Of a stretch of DNA of 64,000 nt, positions 45,954 to 54,939 are shown piece after piece (the first letter of the stretch is position 1; each line of letters begins with the position of its first letter). The position numbers and the translations under genes are program-made. Source of the DNA: Pseudobutyrivibrio ruminis (GTDB lineage: Bacteria; Bacillota; Clostridia; Lachnospirales; Lachnospiraceae); NCBI GenBank assembly GCA_015057315.1, contig SVER01000005.1, forward strand, positions 62,001 to 126,000, written 5' to 3'. The notes below the pieces were generated by a model. The model saw only the letters and a list, made by a program, of their open reading frames with translations. It was not told the origin of the DNA and ran no database searches.

Positions 45954-46646
45954 TTACATAAAGCTTGCGAAAAGTGAGGCAAACACTACGGTGATAACGC
46001 CTGCTACTGCAATAGAAAGTGAACTCATGGCACCTTCTACATCACCAAGCTCCATGGCCTTTGCTGTTCCAATAGCATGAGCTGCTGTTCCAAGTGCCAA
46101 GCCCTTAGAAATAGGCTCTTTGATTCTAAAGATTTTACAAATCAATTCTCCAAAAATATTTCCAAGAACACCTGTAATAACAATTACAGCAACAGTGATG
46201 GTAACATATCCACCAAGCTCTTCTGATACACCCATGCCAATAGCTGTGGTAATTGACTTAGGAAGAAGTGTTACATAATTAGCATGTGACAAGCCCATCA
46301 TCTTAGCCAATACAAAAACTGTAACAAGGGATGTGATAACACCTGCAAATACACCAAGTAATACTGCCTTAGCATTGTTCTTAAGTAGCTCCCATTCCTC
46401 ATAAAGTGGAATGGCAAGACATACTGTTGCAGGAGTAAGCAGCCAGCTTAGATACTTAGCGCCTTCGTTATATGTCTCGTAGCTGATGTTACAGCTTATA
46501 AGCACAATGATTGTTACTATTATAGAAATTAGCAGTGGGTTAAGGAAGCCATAACCAAATTTTCTCTTAAGCTTTGCTCCGATTGCATAGGAAATCAAAC
46601 TAATGGTAACCCCTGCATAGGCGCTGTTTTGCATAAACTCTGTCAT
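45954..46646 (-). CDS. lrgB: LrgB-family membrane protein
   Basis: A 230-residue membrane protein with several hydrophobic helices and the LrgB motifs LLPKSITTAIGMGVSEELGG and GTAAHAIGTAKAMELGDVEGAMSSLS. LrgAB/CidAB pairs affect murein hydrolase activity, pyruvate uptake or cell lysis. Start overlaps the lrgA stop (TAATG). Confidence 0.93.
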   Translation of the reverse strand: MTEFMQNSAYAGVTISLISYAIGAKLKRKFGYGFLNPLLISIIVTIIVLISCNISYETYNEGAKYLSWLLTPATVCLAIPLYEEWELLKNNAKAVLLGVFAGVITSLVTVFVLAKMMGLSHANYVTLLPKSITTAIGMGVSEELGGYVTITVAVIVITGVLGNIFGELICKIFRIKEPISKGLALGTAAHAIGTAKAMELGDVEGAMSSLSIAVAGVITVVFASLFASFM

Positions 46647-47005
46647 TATTTTCCCTCCTTTGCACTGCGTCTAATGATTGCCTGAGAAATAAGACCTGTT
46701 GCACCCATAACTGTAAATATGGTAATCACGGTAATTACAGAAACTGGAAGAAGCACTGGCTCTAATACATTCCATGAAGACATAAGCCCAACACCAGCGG
46801 GAATAAACATTACAGGCATAATCTCTATCAAAAATCTACCTGTCTCCCTAACCTGACTAAGTTTAATCACTCCTGTTAACAGGAATATAAACATAAGCAC
46901 CATTCCATAGATGCTGGCAGGAATAGGCAGTGGCAGAACTGCTTTTAAAATCTCACCCATTAATGAAACTGCCAGAATAATTAAAAACTGTTTCAAATAT
47001 TTCAT
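46646..47005 (-). CDS. lrgA: LrgA/CidA-family holin-like protein
   Basis: About 119 residues with four hydrophobic helices; PLPIPASIYGMVLMFIFLLTGVIKL and the PVMFIPAGVGLMSSW motif are typical of LrgA/CidA. The ORF track starts at TTG 47023, but that lies on the ribosome site GAAGGAAG; ATG 47005 is the better start. Translationally coupled to lrgB. Preceded by a hairpin with a T-tract in the leader. Confidence 0.9.
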   Translation of the reverse strand: MKYLKQFLIILAVSLMGEILKAVLPLPIPASIYGMVLMFIFLLTGVIKLSQVRETGRFLIEIMPVMFIPAGVGLMSSWNVLEPVLLPVSVITVITIFTVMGATGLISQAIIRRSAKEGK

Positions 47006-47021
47006 ATTAAAATCTTCCTTC

Positions 47022-47055
47022 AAAAAATTAGGGCTCGGTATTTTACCCCAAGCCC
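47022..47055 (-). promoter_or_regulatory. Terminator-like hairpin in the lrgA leader
   Basis: On the minus strand GGGCTTGGGGTA-AAA-TACCGAGCCC, followed by TAATTTTTT and then the GAAGGAAG ribosome site. A TATAAT box lies just upstream (about 47068-47063), so the hairpin is inside the leader and could be an attenuator. Confidence 0.5.
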
Positions 47056-47118
47056 CAATACATTATACTACTTATTTAATTATTTATTGTCTTTTTTTAC
47101 ATACCAGGCAAAATCTCA

Positions 47119-49302
47119 TTACTCTAACCTTTGCCTAGCTACAAGCTCAGCAAAATTTCCATTTTTTTCTATAAGCTCATCATAAGTGCCGGACTCCACA
47201 ATTTGCCCCTGGTCAAGGACCAAAATCTTATCACAGTGTTTGATTGTGGATAGTCTATGGGCCACAACTATTCTGGTACATCCCATAGAATCAAGGGCTT
47301 CTGACACTTGCTTTTGGGTGATATTATCAAGGGCTGATGTTGCTTCATCAAATATTAAAAGCTTTGGCTTATTAGCTATGGCTCTGGCTATCATTAGACG
47401 CTGCTTTTGACCGCCTGATATTCCACCCTGCCCTTCAGAAATAACAGTAAACATTCCCATTGGCATGCTTTTAATGTCATCAGCCACCTTTGCAGTCTCG
47501 GCTGCTGCCCAAGCCTCATCCATTGTTAGATTAGGATTAGTAATTACGATATTTGAATATATGTCTCCCTGGAACAAGCCCCCATCCTGGGTAACAGTTC
47601 CAATATTTTTTCTTAAAGAGCCTAAATCAAGTGTTGCCATATCCCTACCATCGTAATAGATTGCTCCACTTTCCGGTGTTTCAAACCCCAATAGCAGCCT
47701 GATTAAAGTAGATTTACCACAGCCTGTTCTTCCTACAATTGCCACATAATCTCCTGCATTGATTTTGAGTGACAGGTCTTTAAGCACAAATGGTGTTTTA
47801 TCAGAATATCTAAAGGATACATCGGCTATCTCCACATTTCCCGATATGTTAGTAACAATTTCTCTGTCTTCAGAAACTTCGGGTACTGTTTTTAAAAATG
47901 GTTCTGCCATTTTAAGTATAGGGTCTATCTGTGCCATAGAAATAGCCAGATTAGAAAATGAATTAAATGCTCCCATCAAATATCCATAGGCCACTGTAAA
48001 ACCTAAATATTCAGATTGATTTACACCGGTTGTAACTGCAATGTAATAGATAATAATAGTTGAAAATAAACTTATGGCAGTATTAATAACATTACTTACC
48101 TTAAGTAATGTTGGAGGATTATATTGAAGTGCAGCCTTATCTGAATAAATATTTAACCATCTTGCAAAAGCTCTTTTTTCTGCCCCGGCTAATTTGATTT
48201 TTTGAATTCCAGTAATCAAAGAATAGCTCATTCCTTCTTCTTTGGCTGTATTTTCCCTAATTATTTTGCTCACTCTAATTTGAAGTAAAGTTGTAATTAG
48301 TGAAACCCCCACTGTAATAAGAATTATAATGGAGGATGGTACCACTAAGCCTGGAGCATATCTAAAAATCTGAGTCACATTTAAAAGTGACGCTATAGCT
48401 GTAAAGCCTGTTGTTACAAAAATATCCTGAAGCAGTTGGCAAAGCTCATTAACAGCCATGCTTCTGCTTTTTAATTCTCCCGGGCTATAGTTTCTATGAA
48501 AGCTTACAGGTAAAGATATTATTCGCATTATCATAGCCGACTCTACTGCCACAGAAGTTTTTGTATTCAATCTTCCTGAAAGTAGCTCAGTTATAGTTGA
48601 AATCAGATGGGTAGAAAGTGTTATGCAAAAAATAAAAATAGCTGCACAAACAAGGGCTCTTGTACTCCTGCTGTTTAAAACCGGTCCAGATAAAGCAACT
48701 GTAATTTTTGTAAGAAACAAACCTACACTACTTACCATCAAACTGGCAAAAAACACAACCATTATATCAGCAGTATTAATATTGCTTTTCATATATATGA
48801 TTAAATCTGGAATGCCAAGTTTTTTTAAGGGCAATGGTTTATAAAAGCATATTGCTTCATTTTCAAATAAATCTACATTCTTTCTATTAATCCTTACATG
48901 TTTTCCTGTATTTGAATCAATATAATAATAACCTTTAAATGCATTAGGTAAAAGTGCCACAGGATTTCTAGAGCCTTTCATAAAACCTAATATAGGACCA
49001 AAGGCATCATGATACCAATCTTCTTTCAGCTCTATATCCCTGCGCATCATTCCGTAATGCCTTAGGCAGTAATCAATTTGCTCTAGCCCATCTGATATTT
49101 CTTCTGGAATATCCACAGGCTTATAATGATAGTATTTTAAAACTGAATCCAATGCCTGTTTTGTTACTATCCTTTCATCTGTTAGCTTATCTGCTAATCG
49201 TTGTCCCAAAACTACCGATGCGATTTTCTGAAAGGATTCCTCTAGAGCCTGCCTGTCTGATTCTCTTCTCTCTTCAATTTGGTCTTCAAACCAGCTTTTC
49301 AT
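47119..49302 (-). CDS. NHLP-type bacteriocin ABC transporter, permease/ATPase subunit
   Basis: About 727 residues. A long N-terminal cytoplasmic region without peptidase (about 1-160, including GFMKGSRNPVALLPNAFKGYYYIDSNTGKHVRIN, typical of the NHLM second ABC subunit), six transmembrane helices (about 160-440), and an ATPase with Walker A GRTGCGKSTLIR, signature ISGGQKQRLMIARA, Walker B KLLIFDEATSALD. Works with the C39-peptidase transporter and short adaptor encoded upstream to export leader-peptide-bearing natural products. ATG 49317 also exists but has no ribosome site; ATG 49302 follows GAGG by 5 nt. The 5' end overlaps the upstream gene if 49317 is used. Confidence 0.9.
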   Translation of the reverse strand: MKSWFEDQIEERRESDRQALEESFQKIASVVLGQRLADKLTDERIVTKQALDSVLKYYHYKPVDIPEEISDGLEQIDYCLRHYGMMRRDIELKEDWYHDAFGPILGFMKGSRNPVALLPNAFKGYYYIDSNTGKHVRINRKNVDLFENEAICFYKPLPLKKLGIPDLIIYMKSNINTADIMVVFFASLMVSSVGLFLTKITVALSGPVLNSRSTRALVCAAIFIFCITLSTHLISTITELLSGRLNTKTSVAVESAMIMRIISLPVSFHRNYSPGELKSRSMAVNELCQLLQDIFVTTGFTAIASLLNVTQIFRYAPGLVVPSSIIILITVGVSLITTLLQIRVSKIIRENTAKEEGMSYSLITGIQKIKLAGAEKRAFARWLNIYSDKAALQYNPPTLLKVSNVINTAISLFSTIIIYYIAVTTGVNQSEYLGFTVAYGYLMGAFNSFSNLAISMAQIDPILKMAEPFLKTVPEVSEDREIVTNISGNVEIADVSFRYSDKTPFVLKDLSLKINAGDYVAIVGRTGCGKSTLIRLLLGFETPESGAIYYDGRDMATLDLGSLRKNIGTVTQDGGLFQGDIYSNIVITNPNLTMDEAWAAAETAKVADDIKSMPMGMFTVISEGQGGISGGQKQRLMIARAIANKPKLLIFDEATSALDNITQKQVSEALDSMGCTRIVVAHRLSTIKHCDKILVLDQGQIVESGTYDELIEKNGNFAELVARQRLE

Positions 49303-49309
49303 ACATTCC

Positions 49310-51490
49310 TCACTCATTAGCTATCAAATTCGCATATACGTTACCAGCTTTGATTAATTCATCATGAGTTCCCTGCTCTACAATATTCCCATGATCGATT
49401 ACAATAATCTTATCGCAATCCCTAATTGTTGAAAGTCTATGGGCAATAACAATACAAGTAATACCTCTATCCTTAATGGACTTTACAACATCATATTCAG
49501 TCTTTGCATCTAATGCACTGGTTGCCTCGTCCAAAATTATAATCATAGGGTCCTGGGCCAGCACTCTGGCAATCTCCATACGCTGCCTCTGACCTCCAGA
49601 TAAATCCCTGCCTCCAGATGTAATCTTGTGGTTATATCCACCAGGCATTTTTAAAATATCATCATGTATCTGAGCATCTCTAGCCGCCAGGATAACTTCG
49701 AAATCTTTGATTGAGTCATCCCACATACGTATATTGTTTGCAATAGTATCCTCAAACAATATTATATCCTGGTCTACAACTGCAATAGAGCCTGTCATAA
49801 CCTCCCTAGGGTACTCATCTCTTCTTTTTCCATCAAATAGAATCTCTCCACTCCAAGGCATGTAAAGACCAGATACTAGCCTTGATATGGTAGATTTGCC
49901 ACAACCTGAAGCTCCCACTATGGCAATTCTTTCTCCCGAATTTATTGTCAACGAAAAATTCCTAAGTATTGGAGCATCCAGCTTTGAATATCCAAATGTA
50001 AGATTCTTTATTTTTATATTTCCCTTAAGCTTTGCAAGTGATTGATTATTCACACCTACATTTTCTGCCAGGGCAACATCCTCGGGGTATTCCATTACAT
50101 CTTCTATACGCTCCATGTTAGTTCGCATTTCCTGTATAGTTTGCCCTGCATTTATCAAAGTATTTGCAGGCTCTATAAAGGATGTAATAAGTCCCTGAAC
50201 CATAAAAACAGCACCTAAGGTGAAGTTTCCCCTCATTACCAAATAAATGCCCAAAACTAAAACTACATAATTGGCGATTGTATTAAAAAATACAGGTATG
50301 CCACCCCAGAATAGCTCTGTCTCCTCTGCAAGTATCTTTTGAGAATTAACCGAGGCCTGATACCCTGCCCACTTTTTGAAAAAACCAGTTTCAGCCCCAC
50401 TTGCCTTAATGGTTTCAATCATATCGATACCACTGGCTGTGGTAGATTCCAGTTTTCCAATATCTCGCATTTCAACCCGGGCTATATTTATTCGCTTATT
50501 AGAAATAATCCTACTGACTATTATGTTCAAAACTACAGTGCCAATTCCCACAATTGTCAGCATAATATTCTGTTTTAATAACAATACCAGATAGAAAATC
50601 ATCATACAGGTATTAATCAACAAAGGGGCAAATGTATTAACAAGTGTACTGGCAATAGACGAATTAAGAACCACTCTTCCCTCTATATCTCCTGCCAATC
50701 TTTGGGAGAAAAAATCCATAGGAAGCCTAAGAACCTTCCACATATAAGAGCAACTTCCTATAGCTGCCATTTTTCCGTTAATTTTTAGGGAATATATTGT
50801 TTTGCCCCACAAAACCACTATGTGAAGTATTGCAAAGATTACTAATATGGTGATAAATGAATTAAGCCACTCTCGATTTATTCCTGTTAGAATTCTGTCT
50901 AAATATATTTTTGAAAACACCGAATCAAATATTCCAAATAGATAGGCAATAGCAGTTGTTAGCATTGCAAATAATACCATTGCCCCTGTCCCAACCATTC
51001 GCTTTTTAACAAATGAAATGATACTTTTCTTTTTTCCAGATGGCACAAATTCCTTAGATGGTGTCAGTATAATTGCAACACCGGTAAATGAATCATCAAA
51101 TTCCTTATAGCTTATACATATACTTCCCCTTGCAGGGTCATTTATATACACTTTGTTCCCCTTAAAGCCATTAAGCACAACAAAGTGATTCATATTCCAA
51201 TGTATGATACATGGAAATTTATCATCGTTTTTTAATTCTTCTGGGGAGCATTTAAAAGCTTTTACATCGAACCCATAAGATACTGCCGCTTTATAGATAT
51301 TTTGGGCATTAGAACCATTTCTTGAAATGCCACAATCAAGACGTACTTGCTCTAATGGCACCCATTTTCCATAATATGCCATGACCATAGCAAGAGCAGC
51401 TGCACCACATTCTAGCATCTCTAGCTGTAATATAACTGGAACCTTTGCTACACCATTTGTTATTGTAGGTGGAATCTTTTTATTAGCCAT
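49310..51490 (-). CDS. NHLP-type bacteriocin ABC transporter with C39 leader peptidase
   Basis: About 726 residues. An N-terminal peptidase C39 domain (1-140) has Cys in LECGAAALAMV, His in HWNMNHFVVL and Asp in VYINDPARG. It cuts double-glycine-type leaders. A six-helix ABC membrane domain (about 155-440) and an ATPase domain (GASGCGKSTISR, LSGGQRQRMEIARV, MIIILDEATSALD) follow. All catalytic residues present, so maturation and export should work. Start moved from TTG 51508 to ATG 51490, which has AGGTG upstream. Begins 4 bp after the adaptor gene. Confidence 0.92.
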   Translation of the reverse strand: MANKKIPPTITNGVAKVPVILQLEMLECGAAALAMVMAYYGKWVPLEQVRLDCGISRNGSNAQNIYKAAVSYGFDVKAFKCSPEELKNDDKFPCIIHWNMNHFVVLNGFKGNKVYINDPARGSICISYKEFDDSFTGVAIILTPSKEFVPSGKKKSIISFVKKRMVGTGAMVLFAMLTTAIAYLFGIFDSVFSKIYLDRILTGINREWLNSFITILVIFAILHIVVLWGKTIYSLKINGKMAAIGSCSYMWKVLRLPMDFFSQRLAGDIEGRVVLNSSIASTLVNTFAPLLINTCMMIFYLVLLLKQNIMLTIVGIGTVVLNIIVSRIISNKRINIARVEMRDIGKLESTTASGIDMIETIKASGAETGFFKKWAGYQASVNSQKILAEETELFWGGIPVFFNTIANYVVLVLGIYLVMRGNFTLGAVFMVQGLITSFIEPANTLINAGQTIQEMRTNMERIEDVMEYPEDVALAENVGVNNQSLAKLKGNIKIKNLTFGYSKLDAPILRNFSLTINSGERIAIVGASGCGKSTISRLVSGLYMPWSGEILFDGKRRDEYPREVMTGSIAVVDQDIILFEDTIANNIRMWDDSIKDFEVILAARDAQIHDDILKMPGGYNHKITSGGRDLSGGQRQRMEIARVLAQDPMIIILDEATSALDAKTEYDVVKSIKDRGITCIVIAHRLSTIRDCDKIIVIDHGNIVEQGTHDELIKAGNVYANLIANE

Positions 51491-51494
51491 AATT

Positions 51495-51920
51495 TCACCT
51501 ATCCTCAAACAAAAACTGTATTGGTCTAATTTCCTCTATAACTATGCTGGCATCATATTTGCCATCTGCAAGTGGAATCCTGGTGTGTGCTACAGTTCTT
51601 CCAAAAGCATCAGTATCTACTGAAGAAATTACATACTCCTGCCCTGCTATTTCAACCTTAGTCCCTGCCTCTATATTGGAATCTTTATTTTCATCTCCGG
51701 TAACCACAATGCTGGCCTCCCCTTCAGTGATGATTGCCGAACCATCCACAGTGGTTGTTAGCTTACCAACAGATGCCCAGGCAATAAATCCAACAAGAAT
51801 AAGCATCACAATAAAAAGCACAAGCCATATACTAGGATTTGTCACCTTTAGGTAATCCGTTAATTGCTCAGGCGAAGATATTCTATCCATCGTCTTTTTC
51901 CTGAAAATTGAATTTTCCAT
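51495..51920 (-). CDS. Short membrane-fusion-like protein of the NHLP export system
   Basis: About 141 residues: cytoplasmic N-terminus with FRKKTMDRISSPEQLTDYLKVT, one transmembrane helix (about 33-57), and a short extracytoplasmic beta-rich segment. The PEQLDYLK-type N-terminus and helix match the start of NHLM-system HlyD-like secretion proteins, but those are usually 250-300 residues; here the coiled coil and lipoyl domains are missing. The frame is open with no obvious debris after it, so it may be a natural short version. Start ATG 51920 follows GGGGTGG. Confidence 0.78.
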   Translation of the reverse strand: MENSIFRKKTMDRISSPEQLTDYLKVTNPSIWLVLFIVMLILVGFIAWASVGKLTTTVDGSAIITEGEASIVVTGDENKDSNIEAGTKVEIAGQEYVISSVDTDAFGRTVAHTRIPLADGKYDASIVIEEIRPIQFLFEDR

Positions 51921-52041
51921 AATCCACCCCACTATATTTGAATATATAGATTATCTCATACTTCTTGCCCTAAATTTCAATATTCATAATAGTTTCACAA
52001 ATCCACATGCTCTTCAACATTTACAGTAACTGTATCATTAT

Positions 52042-53148
52042 TTACTCTGTGGTCAAATCTACTTCTACTTTTTCTTTTCCACCTTCATCATCAGGCCACA
52101 GCAAAAGTGACTTAACTTCAGAAATATCTATAACCCTATCAAATGCTCTAGCGCAAACTGCGTACTGCTCTGTTTCATCTGTAAAGCCATCTGTGCCACC
52201 GTTTGCTACATAAGGCATTCTTGTGCCATCCTTCATAACAAAACCAGTAAACTCTGGAATACCAATGGAATCTTCATTCTTTTCTACTGGCTTATTTACT
52301 TTATAATTAACAGTTATTGATACTGGTGAAATATCAATTGTAGTAATCGTGCAATTGCTGTTTGGGACATCTTTGTTTACTGTAATAGTCTGTCCATTAC
52401 TTACAGTTGGAAGCTTTAGCTCAAAATCCCATTTGCCTTTTACTAGTTGTTTATACTCTGTTTTTCCTCCATATATTCCAAGGGAAGAAAAATCTACATG
52501 AAGAGTATTTCCAAGGATATTATTAACTCCATCCAAAGCCTGCAACTGAATTACATATTCCAAATCACCATTTTCATCTATATAGTGACCAATAAATCCA
52601 TCCTGTTCAAGTGGCGTGCCATCTTCATATACACCCATGCCATTGTCATCACTCACGATTCCATCATAGAAAGAGCTGCTTCCATTTAACCATGATGCCT
52701 CAGAAGCTTTGTCATCACCTAAGTAATAATCCACCTCAGCCCCTGGCTCCTCCTTGTCAGATATGTTTAATCCTGTGACTTTAAATGAAACATAAGCAAA
52801 TTTATCATCTACAACAACAGCCTCAGGGGCGATTGTTACCCCCTGATCCGTCACCTGATAAGATGAATAATCTGTCAGCTCCGGATATACGATAGCCTGC
52901 CCCTGTTCAGTTAAAGCCTGCTGCTGAGTATCCGTTGATTTAAGTGTTCCGCTCATTCCTCTACCCCAGAAATGATGAATAGCTGCTACTGCTGTTGCAC
53001 TTGCAAGTAATACCAAACAAATGCATGCTACAAATGAAAGCGGCTTATGAAATTTTAAAACCTTTTTTTCTTCTGTATATTTATATGCTTTTGCCAAAAC
53101 AGTATCGTCTATTCCAACCATGCTTAAATACAAATCTCTACTTTTCAT
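52042..53148 (-). CDS. DUF4179-type putative anti-sigma factor
   Basis: A 368-residue membrane protein: short cytoplasmic N-terminus (about 1-37, MKSRDLYLSMVGIDDTVLAKAYKYTEEKK), one transmembrane helix (about 38-58), then a large extracellular region with a DUF4179-like domain (EQGQAIVYPELTDYSSYQVTDQGVTIAPEAVVVDD). The start overlaps the sigma factor stop by 4 bp (ATGA), the usual sigma/anti-sigma arrangement. It probably holds the sigma factor until an outside signal arrives. Lies directly upstream of the export genes. Confidence 0.85.
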   Translation of the reverse strand: MKSRDLYLSMVGIDDTVLAKAYKYTEEKKVLKFHKPLSFVACICLVLLASATAVAAIHHFWGRGMSGTLKSTDTQQQALTEQGQAIVYPELTDYSSYQVTDQGVTIAPEAVVVDDKFAYVSFKVTGLNISDKEEPGAEVDYYLGDDKASEASWLNGSSSFYDGIVSDDNGMGVYEDGTPLEQDGFIGHYIDENGDLEYVIQLQALDGVNNILGNTLHVDFSSLGIYGGKTEYKQLVKGKWDFELKLPTVSNGQTITVNKDVPNSNCTITTIDISPVSITVNYKVNKPVEKNEDSIGIPEFTGFVMKDGTRMPYVANGGTDGFTDETEQYAVCARAFDRVIDISEVKSLLLWPDDEGGKEKVEVDLTTE

Positions 53149-53708
53149 GATGCTAAATATCCCTCCCTTACAAGTCTTTTTTGAAGCTTTCCCCTTAGTC
53201 TGCTAAGAGTAACTGATACATTATTGCTAGTCATATTAAATTTCTTTGCAATTGAACTGATATCCTCAGTATAGAAATACCTACATGAAAAGATATAAGC
53301 TTCCTTTTGAGGTAACGTATTTACGAAGTCCCTGATAATGCTAGAAAGCTCAGAGCCAAGAATTGTTCCTTCCACATCACTAGAATCAGGAATACATTCC
53401 TCAAGCTCATCTATTACTTCTGCAATTGCACCGCCACCTCTTTTCTTAGCCGTCATATTCTCATATTTATTAAATGCAATATTACGAGTAATTTTTCCTA
53501 AAAAGATTCTAAAAATCTGCGGTCTTGTAGGTGGAATTCTTTTCCATGCTTTCATATAAGTATCATCAAGAGTTTCTTCCACATCCTCCGGACACTTTAA
53601 AATATTTCCTGCTATGGATGCCAGATAATTGCCATACTTAATATCAGTCTCTTCAATCGCCTGTTCATTACGATTAAAATATAACTCTATTATCTCCTCG
53701 TCTCTCAT
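53145..53708 (-). CDS. RNA polymerase sigma-70 family (ECF-like) factor
   Basis: A 187-residue sigma factor. Region 2: EEIIELYFNRNEQAIEETDIKYGNYLASIAGNIL and VEETLDDTYMKAWKRIPPTRPQIFRIFLGKITRNIAFNKY. Region 4: LPQKEAYIFSCRYFYTEDISSIAKKFNMTSNNVSVTLSRLRGKLQKRL, with a helix-turn-helix. Typical of the sigma factors paired with DUF4179 proteins in Clostridia. Likely drives its own operon and perhaps the export genes. Confidence 0.93.
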   Translation of the reverse strand: MRDEEIIELYFNRNEQAIEETDIKYGNYLASIAGNILKCPEDVEETLDDTYMKAWKRIPPTRPQIFRIFLGKITRNIAFNKYENMTAKKRGGGAIAEVIDELEECIPDSSDVEGTILGSELSSIIRDFVNTLPQKEAYIFSCRYFYTEDISSIAKKFNMTSNNVSVTLSRLRGKLQKRLVREGYLAS

Positions 53709-53896
53709 TGTTGCTCCCTTCGAATTGTTATTTGTAAGCCTTACATCTATATAGACAGGAATAAGATTTGTATATTACACACTATTATAAATTCTTTTCA
53801 AAAAAATAAAATGGACTTTTAGGAGGGAAACATCATTCTGTCAAAAATTAATGCTATCATCAGTTAATAGAGACCAATTTTAAAGAGGTGATTTGA

Positions 53897-54370
53897 GTGA
53901 ACAAAAAAGAGCAGGACAAATTCGTCAAAGAATTTATCGAAAGAAAACCTACTAGATGTTCTAAGTGCAAAGGACGTATAAGATATATTGGCGCAGGCCG
54001 TTATGAATGCTTTGATTGTGGGAATGAAGAAATCGACGATTTTGGCAAAGTAAAGGACTATATTGACGAGAATGGACCATCCCCTGCCATTATCATATCA
54101 GAAAATACAGGTGTTCCAGAAGATATTATAAACGGGATGCTTCGCCAGGGTAGACTTGAAATTCCTGAAGGAAGTGCCGTATATATAACTTGCGAAAGCT
54201 GTGGCTGCAGCATTCGCTATGGTAGATTTTGCCCTGACTGTATCAGGAACCGTACTAACAGCCTAAAGGGTGTATTCTTTAATCCAGAGGTTGGAGAAAA
54301 GCCTCAGCGCGAAGTTCCAAATCAGGAGGGTAAAATGCACTTCTTTAACTTATCAAAAATCAGGAAATAA
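53897..54370 (+). CDS. YvyF-like zinc-ribbon/HTH protein
   Basis: A 157-residue protein with two zinc ribbons (CSKCKGRIRY...CFDCGNEE; CESCGCSIRYGRFCPDC) around a helix-turn-helix-like segment (PAIIISENTGVPEDIINGMLRQGRL). The layout matches the TIGR03826/YvyF flagellar-operon protein family, but no flagellar gene is here. Start is GTG 53897 with GAGGTG 6 nt upstream. Probable regulatory or RNA/DNA-binding role. Confidence 0.8.
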   Translation: MNKKEQDKFVKEFIERKPTRCSKCKGRIRYIGAGRYECFDCGNEEIDDFGKVKDYIDENGPSPAIIISENTGVPEDIINGMLRQGRLEIPEGSAVYITCESCGCSIRYGRFCPDCIRNRTNSLKGVFFNPEVGEKPQREVPNQEGKMHFFNLSKIRK

Positions 54371-54371
54371 T

Positions 54372-54405
54372 AAATAGGCCCACAAATTTATCATTTGTAG
54401 GCCTT
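54372..54405. terminator. Hairpin between convergent genes
   Basis: AGGCCcACAAAT-TTATC-ATTTGTaGGCCT forms an 11-bp stem with one internal mismatch just after the zinc-ribbon gene stop. No strong T-tract on the plus strand. Confidence 0.55.
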
Positions 54406-54432
54406 CAAAGTGTAGCCTAAGCTGCGGTTCTT

Positions 54433-54798
54433 CTATATAGCCCTAAATGTTAGGCTATTCTTCACTATTCTATTAAGCATAAAATATCCTATTAGCGCTG
54501 TTAACATTTCTGCAATTATAAATGTAAACCAGATAATAGATTTGAAAGTAGTTCCTGCGATTACTAGATTTGAAAAAACAAATGCTACAGGAATGACAAG
54601 CACAAACTGTCTTAATATTGAAATGACAAGTGACTGTGATCCTGCATTAAGTGCCATCTCCCCATTTGCTCCCATATTTGAAACAAATGCCGAGTCCACT
54701 ATGTTATATAGCGCCTGCATCATCATAGATAAAATAATTGGTGTTCCCATTTTTAGCATCAGCTTATTTACTGGTGCTTCCTTCATTGGATTGTTCAT
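54433..54798 (-). pseudogene. MATE-family efflux transporter remnant (internal deletion)
   Basis: 121 residues from ATG 54798 (after GGAGGTATTA); the track start at 54870 lies in a hairpin. The N-terminal 50 residues (PVNKLMLKMGTPIILSMMMQALYNIVDSAFVSNMGANGEMALNA) are a normal MATE start; the following GSQSLVISILRQFVLVIPVAFVFS matches the region near the C-terminus of MATE proteins, which are about 450 residues. About 300 residues between these parts are missing without a frame break, so the gene is an in-frame deletion product. It cannot be a working transporter. Confidence 0.8.
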
Positions 54799-54811
54799 TA
54801 ATACCTCCATA

Positions 54812-54873
54812 CAAAAAGCGTGTGCAACGAGCCGCCATACATACGCTGGACTTACGCTTTCGCTACACACGCT
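54812..54873 (-). terminator. Hairpin after the GAF-domain gene, in front of the MATE remnant
   Basis: Minus-strand AGCGTGTG/CACACGCT arms extended by TAGCGA/TCGTTG (14 pairs with G-U), followed by TTTTTG. It is placed as a terminator between the two genes. Confidence 0.65.
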
Positions 54874-54939
54874 ACTTATTTCTAACTATGAAATTTATCA
54901 GAAAGTCCCTAGCTTGTCCAAGGACATTTTGCACAAATC

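Noticed and set aside
47119-53896. Bacteriocin precursor peptide gene
   Set aside because: Gaps at 51921-52041 and 53709-53896 hold no short ORF with a ribosome site and double-Gly leader.
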